Positions 10,779 through 20,277 of a DNA stretch of 41,259 bases are shown in pieces. Within the stretch, counting starts at the first letter, position 1. Every line of letters starts with the position of its first letter. This DNA is from Branchiostoma floridae (Eukaryota; Chordata; Leptocardii; Amphioxiformes; Branchiostomatidae). Position numbers and translations under genes: made by a program. The DNA lies in the NCBI RefSeq assembly GCF_000003815.2, contig NC_049983.1, positions 12,970,392 through 13,011,650 on the forward strand. Direction: 5' to 3'. The notes under the pieces were generated by a model. That model was not told the DNA's origin, ran no database searches, and saw only the letters and a list, made by a program, of their open reading frames with translations.

Positions 10779-13380
10779 TCTGGCGACGATACCACTATTT
10801 CAGGGGGGTGCGGAAACCCCCTCGATGGAGAAAGGTCATTTTTTACAACTAATTCTACCAGTGTAGGGTCTTTCCTACTGCAGCCACTCCCAAAATGCCC
10901 AGATTTCACATAAAATCCCACCAAGAAAGGCTTTTCAATGGTTTAAAGCCTTGTTTTTATTTGAGATCTCTCACCGTGGGCTCTAGGCGCCTGCGCTAAT
11001 GCTTACGTCACCCCTTCTAGTAAATTCAAGTTCACAATTGACAGATGTCAATCATATCACCCACTGCGGGGTAGGGGTGTGAAGTAAAAACCATCAATAT
11101 CAAAGACCTCTGATAAGAAACACTCCCCTGGGGATTGATGACCTACCTGTGCCAGGCCTGCACTGTGGACCTGGGCTAGGGATGCTGGCTACAGGTGGAA
11201 TTTGACAGAAACAAGTGAATAAAGCCAAAAGTTGGTCACCTAAGCTAATGGAGACATTGTTCCCTTCACTTAGACTCCTACATCCCCTTTCTAGACACTT
11301 TCAAGGCAAGCCTAAAGTCTATTCAAGGGCCCTGAAAGGTATATAATGACTACTCGTGTGGACAGGGACAATCATAGAAAAGGCAAAAAGAATAAAAAAG
11401 AGTGTTGCAAGGCTAAATCACAACATTCACCTGGTCTAGGACCCCTCCCATAGGGGAATCACCCCCCCTCCCCAACAATTTACCCCCAGAATACCAAAAT
11501 CAAGTCCTCTGTACACTGTCCCTGGTCTGCAGTCTGGCACTGATTGGAGGGATGGCTAAAAAACAAGGAAGAGAGCCAAAAATAACAAAAAAATGGGGAA
11601 ATCTCAAGTAAATGACAGTCACCTGAACCCTATACCTTGCTCAGGTAACAGATCCATGACAAAAAAGCCCTTAAAATGAACAGGAATGGCCTAATCCATG
11701 CCTACCTGAATCACTACAGGGGAGACGATGACATTAGAATTTCACCCACTAATACATGCGTTCCAATGGGAGAGTTGAGGAAACAAATATGCAATTATCT
11801 CAAGAATAAAAAGTTCAAGCCATACAAACTTACCTTCAAATGATAGCCTACTACATCCAGTCTCGGCAAATTCCTTGGCAAGAATTTCTATACGGCTAAT
11901 CTTTTGATACACCCCCCTGATTAGAGCCCTTGGATTGGCCCATTTGGCTGAAAACACCATTCTGGCGACGATACCACTATTTCAGGGGGGTGCGGAAACC
12001 CCCTCGATGGAGAAAGGTCATTTTTTACAACTAATTCTACCAGTGTAGGGTCTTTCCTACTGCAGCCACTCCCAAAATGCCCAGATTTCACATAAAATCC
12101 CACCAAGAAAGGCTTTTCAATGGTTTAAAGCCTTGTTTTTATTTGAGATCTCTCACCGTGGGCTCTAGGCGCCTGCGCTAATGCTTACGTCACCCCTTCT
12201 AGTAAATTCAAGTTCACAATTGACAGATGTCAATCATATCACCCACTGCGGGGTAGGGGTGTGAAGTAAAAACCATCAATATCAAAGACCTCTGATAAGA
12301 AACACTCCCCTGGGGATTGATGACCTACCTGTGCCAGGCCTGCACTGTGGACCTGGGCTAGGGATGCTGGCTACAGGTGGAATTTGACAGAAACAAGTGA
12401 ATAAAGCCAAAAGTTGGTCACCTAAGCTAATGGAGACATTGTTCCCTTCACTTAGACTCCTACATCCCCTTTCTAGACACTTTCAAGGCAAGCCTAAAGT
12501 CTATTCAAGGGCCCTGAAAGGTATATAATGACTACTCGTGTGGACAGGGACAATCATAGAAAAGGCAAAAAGAATAAAAAAGAGTGTTGCAAGGCTAAAT
12601 CACAACATTCACCTGGTCTAGGACCCCTCCCATAGGGGAATCACCCCCCCTCCCCAACAATTTACCCCCAGAATACCAAAATCAAGTCCTCTGTACACTG
12701 TCCCTGGTCTGCAGTCTGGCACTGATTGGAGGGATGGCTAAAAAACAAGGAAGAGAGCCAAAAATAACAAAAAAATGGGGAAATCTCAAGTAAATGACAG
12801 TCACCTGAACCCTATACCTTGCTCAGGTAACAGATCCATGACAAAAAAGCCCTTAAAATGAACAGGAATGGCCTAATCCATGCCTACCTGAATCACTACA
12901 GGGGAGACGATGACATTAGAATTTCACCCACTAATACATGCGTTCCAATGGGAGAGTTGAGGAAACAAATATGCAATTATCTCAAGAATAAAAAGTTCAA
13001 GCCATACAAACTTACCTTCAAATGATAGCCTACTACATCCAGTCTCGGCAAATTCCTTGGCAAGAATTTCTATACGGCTAATCTTTTGATACACCCCCCT
13101 GATTAGAGCCCTTGGATTGGCCCATTTGGCTGAAAACACCATTCTGGCGACGATACCACTATTTCAGGGGGGTGCGGAAACCCCCTCGATGGAGAAAGGT
13201 CATTTTTTACAACTAATTCTACCAGTGTAGGGTCTTTCCTACTGCAGCCACTCCCAAAATGCCCAGATTTCACATAAAATCCCACCAAGAAAGGCTTTTC
13301 AATGGTTTAAAGCCTTGTTTTTATTTGAGATCTCTCACCGTGGGCTCTAGGCGCCTGCGCTAATGCTTACGTCACCCCTT

Positions 13381-13716
13381 CTATACCTCGGCCATGCTAT
13401 CGAAGCGGTTGAGCAGGGTGATAGCTGATGTACTGTAGTTCAGCAGAATCCTCTGCATCGTCGACCTCTCGCTCTCCAACCTGGCGATCTCCTCCGCCTG
13501 CGACCTGACCTCCTCCCGCAGCTGCTCTACCTCCGCCGTCTCCTCTTTACCGGCAGGAGTCGTGTAGGCCTTCGGGGCGACACACACCGTCTGCCCAGCG
13601 GGGATACTGTACACTCCCGCCGCCGAGTCCCCGCTCTCGTCTGGGCAGAGACATTTTTGGCTCCGAATGCCTGTAATCAGCGCGGCTGTCAGCAGAAGAA
13701 ACACTGCCAACTTCAT
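13381..13716 (-). CDS. Secreted coiled-coil protein, N-terminal exon (partial)
   Basis: I do not recognise the gene. The minus-strand ATG (13716-13714) is in good context (AAGGATGA), right after a splice acceptor (TTGTCTTCATAG) at about 13736. The 111 residues begin with a clear signal peptide (MKLAVFLLLTAALITGIRSQ). A short Cys-containing stretch (QKCLCPDESGDS) follows, and then a heptad-like Glu/Arg-rich coiled coil from about residue 57. A likely N-glycosylation site, NYS, lies near residue 95. Such heads are common in olfactomedin- or fibrinogen-type secreted proteins, but no such domain is present. The sequence ends GAG-GTA-TAG at the edge of the 1182-bp array. The GTATAG may be a splice donor with the remaining exons lost or displaced, or the stop may simply be created by the junction. 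Confidence 0.6.
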   Translation of the reverse strand: MKLAVFLLLTAALITGIRSQKCLCPDESGDSAAGVYSIPAGQTVCVAPKAYTTPAGKEETAEVEQLREEVRSQAEEIARLESERSTMQRILLNYSTSAITLLNRFDSMAEV

Positions 13717-13848
13717 CCTTGCCAGGTCTATTCTATGAAGACAAAACAAGAAGATTGAGGTCAATGCTGGACAGCGTGTGTCTTGGCCTACATCGTAGGC
13801 TATTAATCCTCACACCTTTTGCAGTGATTAGACACAAAATCCAAAATC

Positions 13849-14053
13849 CAAGCATGATCTTGCGGTGGCATAAGATAGTGTCATAAGCTGGGGAAGGAGT
13901 TTAACCGACAGAGTTTTATTCCACCGGTTGTCCGATAACAGACTTTGACCTGTGCGTTCTACGGCAGCTCTACGCGGTAGAATAAAACTCCTCAGCTGGC
14001 TAAACTCCTTCCCCAGCTTATGATACTATCATATGCCTTCGCAAGATCTGCTT
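13849..14053. mobile_element. MITE with about 75-bp terminal inverted repeats
   Basis: The left arm (CAAGCATGATCTTGCGG through ATAAGCTGGGGAAGGAGTTT) is matched in reverse complement by the right arm (AAACTCCTTCCCCAGCTTAT through CGCAAGATCTGCTTG). The centre is about 50 bases. The element sits in the presumed 5' UTR intron of the coiled-coil gene. The target duplication is not clear, so the superfamily is undetermined. Confidence 0.75.
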
Positions 14054-14111
14054 GATAAAACAGGCCTAGACAAAGTTCACCTGTATTTGTGAAAGGTACT
14101 AAAAGACTCAC

Positions 14112-14225
14112 CGTAGGCTAGTGCGAGGGAAACAAAACCAACTTTTTAACGAGATTTTCAGCTGTTTCTATCTCAATGCCTCTCAGACAGAATGACCGAC
14201 GCAACTTTCAGCCACATCCATTGCT
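14112..14225 (-). other. Possible non-coding first exon of the coiled-coil gene
   Basis: On the minus strand a good donor (CCTACG then GTGAGTC) lies at 14112/14111, which would pair with the acceptor at 13736 (intron about 376 bases). An A/T-rich AAATAAAAG, about 25-30 bases upstream of the assumed start, could serve as a TATA box. The 5' boundary is a guess. Confidence 0.35.
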
Positions 14226-16114
14226 TGAATCCCGTGAAGGGGATGCTGGGTTATCTTTTATTTGTTATCACTGTGTTCTATAGACGGGTCATATTTGAAC
14301 AGTTGTAGTTTAATATTACAGCCAATGCAAACTGTCAATGCAAATCAAGTTTATCGTCTAGCGACTACTATTTGCACTGCCAAATGGCAAATCAAGACCG
14401 CTGCATTGTATTACGGACCACACGCTTTGAATTATGCTCACATGGAGTAAGCTGGAATCAATTGAACTATTGCCTCGTGTCGTGTTCCAAAGTAGCAGTA
14501 TTCAGCAGTTTGGACCCATCTGTTTTGAGGAACGAAGTGTTGGCATATCGGCAACAGAACGCGGGAAAAAATGCGGGGGTTCTTCTGGGAAATGCATATC
14601 GCTAGATCGCTTGTTACCTTTGCCAAGAAGGTTGTGTTTTCGGTAGCGCGCCCGTGTGTGTCAACACGATACTTCGATCTCGAGAAAGCATGGATGCATT
14701 GTTTTGATATCTAATTTCTGATACCATGCCATATTATCGGATGGACAAATCTTTAGATATATGTATGCTGATCAGAAGAATTATGTTCTATAGAAAATGT
14801 CCGAGCCCGATTATAGGCTTGTTTGGGTTTAGCAACAACTGTGAGGTCCACGTTAAAAACGATAATAGAATAGGTTTACTTTCTGAACGAAATAAACGAT
14901 AATAGGAATCCTAAGGAGCATAAGTCCAGGTCTAAACTAAATGTTATCATATGTTAATACATTCCCATTCTCTACAACCCATCATATTTCACTCTCGGGC
15001 CAAATCGGAGCCTGTGCTTGGATAAGACTAGAGACCAAACCGCCATGTCGACGGAAGAAGAAAGAAATCACGGTCCTCTGACTCGATACAACATCATGGG
15101 TGCGGGCATGATACATATTACGTTACCGTAAATATTAACTACGTACAGATCTGATCTGCTATACAACGCCACTCCATTGGTGCGGACATGATACATGTTA
15201 CGCTACTTTAAATACCGGAACTACGTACAGATGTGTTTAAGATGATACCTTTGCACAGAAAACGGAAAAAGCTTCTTACCTTCTTCAGTTAGGGACCGCT
15301 GCAGTGTAGTGAGAAGAGAGAAAGCTGGCAACGCAACACTGTGTAATGTCTGTTTGAGTTGGCTTGATTTGGTCCAGATTTAGGTCAGGATTTTTACTAT
15401 CAACTCTCCCGACTCCATGGGCAGACTGTGCCGACGCCTTGGTGCCGACGGGTAACGATTAGAAACTGTTGTGATTGGCTCTCCTGCAGTGACTGGGTAC
15501 ACCCTGTCGTTTCGTGTGATCCTAATCCTATAAAGCATGTCAACATCACGTCCAATCTCCGGCGTCTGCTTGGCAAAACATTTACGCCAGGTGGCGTACC
15601 TGTATTTTCTTTTTCTCGTCGTGACGTATCTGTATGTTAACCACCTCTATCAGTTACCTCCATGAAATATTTCTCTTTGTTGTTTACTCCAAGTTGTTTA
15701 AGTTCATTGACAGTTGTGCAAGACCATCTCTGATCTAACTGTTCAAGTAGGGGGTACGCACGTCGAGATTTCATTACTTTGTGTCAGATTTTGTCGTTCA
15801 TAGATGATCACGGGACCAGGAATTTGCATTTCTAATGGCTTTGCAGTAATCGTGTTTGCACTTCGCCATGTGACTTCGCACCGAATCGACTAAGAGGATA
15901 GCAGGTTTTATGCACAGTCGGCTCGTGCAACGTTAACTGTTGGGATAAACAAACAAAGCCTAAGAACTATTTATACCCCCGGTAATTTCCAAATCCCTCT
16001 TGTATACTTTTGAATGCCTTCGGAACCCACACTTAACTTCGCTAGTCAGTTGATGTACCATATACCTGTCGTATAAAAACTGGAAATGGAAACAATATGT
16101 TTCAGGTAATATGT
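14226..16114. other. Intergenic region without a recognisable gene
   Basis: Several short overlapping frames at 14262-14646 and 15428-15640 have no domain, signal peptide or splice context. A 28-codon frame from an ATG near 15043 is in fair context but ends inside a repeated segment. The only structure I see is the direct repeat pair at 15098-15240. Confidence 0.5.
15098..15240. repeat. Imperfect direct repeat pair, about 60 bp each
   Basis: The words GGTGCGGGCATGATACATATTACG (near 15099) and GGTGCGGACATGATACATGTTACG (near 15178) are followed in both copies by ACTACGTACAGAT. The offset is about 79 bases. It looks like a local duplication of unknown meaning. Confidence 0.7.
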
Positions 16115-16115
16115 C

Positions 16116-16121
16116 TTTATT
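16116..16121 (-). other. Poly(A) signal of P1
   Basis: AATAAA on the minus strand, about 107 bases past the P1 stop codon at 16228. Confidence 0.75.
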
Positions 16122-16227
16122 ATTCAGTGTGGCAAGTCTGGTAAAAGTGACGTCCTTGTGAGGTCACCATTTCCAGGATACTTTGGACAGATGACGCGTC
16201 ATGGCGCGTCACGTGAGTGTTGAAGCC

Positions 16228-19200
16228 TTAGGCAGTGGTGCCGACGGTTTGCTGGAACTGGTTCTGGATGGAGGACACGATGGTCTGGGCGTCATCGATG
16301 TACGGCTGGGCCACGTTCAGGATGTCCTCTGTGACAGGATCATGATAAGATATAAGTAAAACATTAAACAGACGCTGGGCGATTTACAGTAGCGATTTCT
16401 TGCGGTACTGCAGCGACCGAGAGTGAATACGAAATTCATTTTTACGTACACCATATCATAGTAGCTGAGTTTCTGTCTTGAGTCACAGCTACACTACACC
16501 CACCTGCGCCCTGTACGTAATGTATATGTGTACGTATTGCAGTACAATGTACATCGATATGATCAATGGGTAAATGCACATGTTGCCAGCACAATCATAA
16601 GGAAGTAGTTTGCCGAGGAAGGGAATTTGCCTAGAAAAGTACTTTGTCGTGGAAGTTTTGACCCGCCTCGAAGCGGCGAACTCACTTTCCTGGCATTAGA
16701 GAACCTTAGCCAACTTTGAAACAAGCGAACCAGCCAAGAGCTCTCAGTAGAACAGCATGGGAGACAACTCACGGTAGGTCTGCTGCAGCGAAGCCTGCAC
16801 GTTGTTGACCAGGGTGGTGCCGTGGTCCAGGACCTGCTGACCCACGGTGGTGGCGGCGTCAACAAGCTGAAAGAACACAGAGCAGTGGCAACCTTAGTCA
16901 ATGGCAAAAGTAAGGTGATTGAAAAGCATCGATAAGTATTATCAATTAGAATCTACGTATTCAACCAGATGTACAAAGAGATGCATCTGTAATGATCTGT
17001 AATGTGTATACCTGTTGAAAACTATTGTAAGATAGAATAGCAATTGTGTGTATTTCTGTGCTTTGTGATCTTACCTGGCCGAAGGCCTGTTGGGCGGCAT
17101 CAATGGCAGGCTGGAACACGGCAGCCGTGGTGGCGGCAAGGTCGTCGAAGAACCCACGGGCACGGCGCTGGTAGAGAGCAACGAGTCGTTAGTATAACTA
17201 GTTCTGGACTATCAGAAAAAAAAACAATGCTATTTAAGTCACGAAAAACGTAGGGTTCTATCAAAGAAAGACTACCAGTTCCAGTAACGTCAAGTTTCCT
17301 ACCCGGGGTCCGACCGAGATTTTTGCTGAAGCGAAAAATTAAAGTTTATGCTAATAGTATATGCACATGACTATTGAATCTTTTTGGTAAGTTTTGTGTT
17401 TTTGTTGTCTTTTATATGGTATTTTCCTTCCCCAAAACTGCCCGGCCCCCTTTGAGGAAATGTGACGTTAGCCTTAGTGGCGAGACGTGCAGCTGTACGC
17501 AATGGTGCGAAAAATAACTTCTCAAGAAAGTGTCCTTACCTCCTTGCTGACGGCGTTGCTGAGCTGCTTCAGGAGAGTTTGGGCCTTGTATTCAAGTCCC
17601 TGCTTACCAACAAGCTTGATGCCCTCCATAGACATGCGCACTGCAATGTAGCAATTCGACACATCTGGTCTTTAGCCATTGGTTCAACACATAATGCTAT
17701 GAGGCAATATAGATTTTACTTATCTATTTATTTCAGTAGATAATACACAAACAGAAAACAGACAAAAATATAATAGATAAAAGAAGAGATTAGATTAAAG
17801 TGCCAGTTGTAAATTACTTTTTTGTACAGAAATGTAAGAAGCCAAATGAAATATTCGTTTCTTCTTTGGTAACCTGCAAACCTAACTGAACCCCCGTAGA
17901 AAGACTTCGACGTCCAGTGTCGCTGACGAAAGATAGTGGATACTACTAGTATCTGAAACGTCTGATCGTTTCCAAAATAATATCCAGTCGCTTGGGTAAC
18001 TGCTTTTTAGCGGACTTCGACGTTTCTTAAATCACAGAAACTTTGACAAAATCCCTGACATGACGCTGGAGAGACCTGGAGGAGGGAAAAGAAGTTGTTT
18101 TTCTGTGACTTACTTCCCTTGGTGGCCGGCTGCTCCCCGAACAGCGTGTTGACGGTGTTGGTGAGGGACTGCTGCACGTTCTGTATGGTCTGAGTGGTGT
18201 GCTCCAGCAGGGTCATCACTCCTTCATGCAGGATCTGTCCGATCTCAGTCTGGAACTCGATCTACAGTAAAACGCACATGTGCACAGTCTTTTGCTAAAA
18301 TTCGTGCTATGTGTATTACGTGAAAATATGCTAACGGGCACTGTTTGCAGGAAACCGTACTCATAAAAGCCACGTAAACAAGTCAGTCCATGTCATTGCA
18401 AGAGTTAACTTATATCTGCTTAGAAGCCCAGTCTTGTGAATAAAAACTAATAAAAATAAATCACAAAAAAAGGAGATCTAGAATAGGTTAAAATACGATT
18501 ACATCCAAGTACATGTACTATTAAAAATCCTACCACATGTACTAGTCATCATCAGCTACAGTTTGTATCCCTCGTGTAGCCTAACACTAACGCACCTGTC
18601 TCTTCCTGCCTGACACCAGAGTATTGAGCCCATCTCCGATACCGTCGATAGTCTGCCCCACGGTCTCCTGCAGCGCCTGTCCGGCCTCCACCACGGCCTG
18701 CTCGTCCACAATCCCCCAGTCCGTCAGCACACCCCCAACCCCCTCCACCACCGAGCCGGTCAGCTGCTGGGCGGTCTGACCAACGATGGGCGTGTAGGTC
18801 TCAAGTAGGTCTGAGTGGCGCAAACAACATCGCACTATCAATGAGAGGTACATGTACTAGCACATTTCGCCTTTTGCGCGGACCTTCTGGGTGGCTGGCA
18901 GTTTTCTATGACATTTGCAACTGTGACTGTGACTTGTGCTGCTTTCTGACCGCTCGCTTGTTCATTACATGGCCAGAGATAATCAGTACGTCAACGCCGA
19001 GGAACGTTATAAGACAAAATTTAATGAAAAGGTACCAAAAACACGTCCTTCGGGGAAGTTTGTAATTGAGTCTACACACGCTAATGTTACACCACTCTGA
19101 CAAACAAGTTTTTGGGGAATTCTTTTGAGAACACGACAATAAGTTTATTCTAAGTTCTTGTCGGAGGGCTAATTGATAAAATGAGAGACAAACATTGGTA

Positions 19201-19633
19201 AAGAGTATATACCAGGTAATACAAGGTGCTTCTATACAGTTACAGCAGCTTTACAGTTACGGGTTTAACATACAATGTTTCTATTGAGATACAAGACAGA
19301 GGAGGCGAGTCTAAGATACAGAGAGAGTTGGTCTAGCAAACTACACAACCTACAGAGGTATTAGCTAACATGTCCACATACCCGGGTGCACGAACTGACT
19401 TGATAACTTCATACAACATATGACAATGACAATAAGTAGAAAGGGCAGCTCTATGACATGTCATCGGAGTCCTGTGATTAAGCAGCATGTAGTCAAATAG
19501 TACCTTGGGCCGTCTGCTGTGCAGAGCCGAGAAGAGGGTCGATGAAGGTCTCGTGGATGGTTCCGAGGAGCCCCGAGATGAGGCCTGCGTTCGCACAGGC
19601 GAAAAGTGCGCACAACACCAGCACAGTCTTCAT
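16228..19633 (-). CDS. P1: secreted amphipathic-helix protein, divergent paralog with extra exon split
   Basis: The function is not recognised. Coding exons on the minus strand: 19633-19504, 18810-18596, 18261-18114, 17640-17540, 17167-17075, 16866-16773 and 16328-16228, all with GT-AG borders, totalling 882 bases (293 residues). Order: signal peptide MKTVLVLCALFACANA; an LLETYTPIVGQTAQQL helix segment; about 32 residues absent from the other members (VLTDWGIVDEQAVVEAGQ region); the basic site SGRKRQ; FQTEIGQILHEG; a Lys/Met-containing segment (RMSMEGIKLVGKQG); RARGFFDDLAA; LVDAATTVGQQVLDHG; and a C-terminal helix ending QFQQTVGTTA. An additional phase-0 intron falls exactly after the KRQ site. 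The protein is probably secreted and largely helical. P1 is transcribed away from P2-P5. A lipid-binding role would fit the composition, but that is speculation. Confidence 0.88.
17903..18023. mobile_element. Short retroposed fragment with 11-bp target duplication, in P1 intron
   Basis: The direct repeat GACTTCGACGT at 17903-17913 and 18013-18023 flanks about 99 bases that match, with substitutions, the segment at 26139-26235 in a P2 intron (shared words CTGACGAAAGAT, CTGAAACGTC, CGTTTCCAAAA, AACTGCTTTTT). The size and the duplication fit a severely 5'-truncated LINE or SINE tail. The family is not identified. Confidence 0.7.
18811..19503 (-). other. P1 intron after the signal-peptide exon
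   Basis: Bounded by the donor after CCCAAG (19504) and the acceptor CCACTCAG at 18811. Short frames within it show no family similarity. I see nothing else in it. Confidence 0.7.
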
Positions 19634-20064
19634 CTACAGCACAAGTACATGTTAGTGCTATCGTAACTACAAACAAATGTATCTACAACATATGGGTATT
19701 ATGTGTTTACCTATTATTCTAGACGCTTTTTCCTTTAAAACGTAGGGAAATGATTTTATTCATCTGAAAGTGAGTAAAATGCGATTACTCTTCCATTTCA
19801 ATTGTGTCTCCTTTACCCCATCATTTCTGCAGTAACGTTATATCTGTTAGCCTTGTGTCCTCACATACTTTATTTTAAATTTTCATCAGATTTGGACAAC
19901 ATTTGTTAGTATAAGGTGCAACGTGCTGTATCTTCGTATACTTTACAAACAAATGGTTGAACATAAAAGTATAACAGTATGTCGAAAAGTTATGACATTT
20001 TGTTATCAAACTATTCTAAACAACAAATTCTTCCATTTATGTAATGTTATTGCATAAGAAGTAC

Positions 20065-20150
20065 CTTTCAAAATAGTTCGCTTTCGTACGAGAGAGAAAG
20101 AGATCGGGATGTGTCCGTGTCTGTTCAGTCTAGGTTCCCGCCAAAAGCTG
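20065..20150 (-). other. Non-coding first exon of P1
   Basis: The donor TGAAAG/GTACTT lies at 20065/20064, and the acceptor CTGTAG is directly before the ATG at 19633, giving a 5' UTR intron of about 430 bases. The start is placed about 25-30 bases past the TATA box at 20169-20176. The presence of a leader exon agrees with P2-P5. Confidence 0.6.
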
Positions 20151-20168
20151 CCTGATTCCCGCCGGTTT

Positions 20169-20277
20169 TATTTATAACCTAACGTTTGTGCCGACCGTCC
20201 AAAGTTCGCCATGATGCAACAGCATTCGACCTCACGCCACAGGTCCGACATCCGAGGACAAATACTCAGCTGTTTGC
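20169..20277 (-). promoter_or_regulatory. P1 core promoter: TATA box and upstream forkhead-type site
   Basis: TATAAATA on the minus strand at 20176-20169. A TGTTTGC core (GCAAACA on the gene strand) at 20271-20277 is 94 bases upstream. The same pairing is found in the other four members, which supports both assignments. Confidence 0.6.

Larger units (their letters stand above)
1452..13383. repeat. Tandem array of a 1182-bp unit, about 3.4 copies
   Basis: The word GGGGAGACGATGACATTAG recurs at 1452, 10537, 11719 and 12901. The last three are spaced exactly 1182 bases apart. Copy 1 is 1452-2456 plus 10346-10536, split by the foldback transposon. Copies 2 (10537-11718) and 3 (11719-12900) are complete, and copy 4 (12901-13383) is cut short. 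By eye copies 2-4 are the same sequence, while copy 1 differs from them by scattered substitutions (for example near 1507, 1721 and 1807) and small indels near 2355-2390. The unit carries a C-rich tract near 2382 in copy 1. I do not recognise it as a known transposon. Its minus strand holds the same 72- and 61-codon frames in every copy. Confidence 0.93.

Noticed and set aside
14262-14646. Three overlapping plus-strand frames and one minus-strand frame
   Set aside because: All are under 80 codons, mutually exclusive, without domain, signal peptide or splice context.
16563-16907. 114-codon minus-strand frame rich in Pro/Ser/Trp
   Set aside because: It is the wrong frame of the P1 exon 16773-16866 extended into introns. 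The family frame reads LVDAATTVGQQVLDHG.
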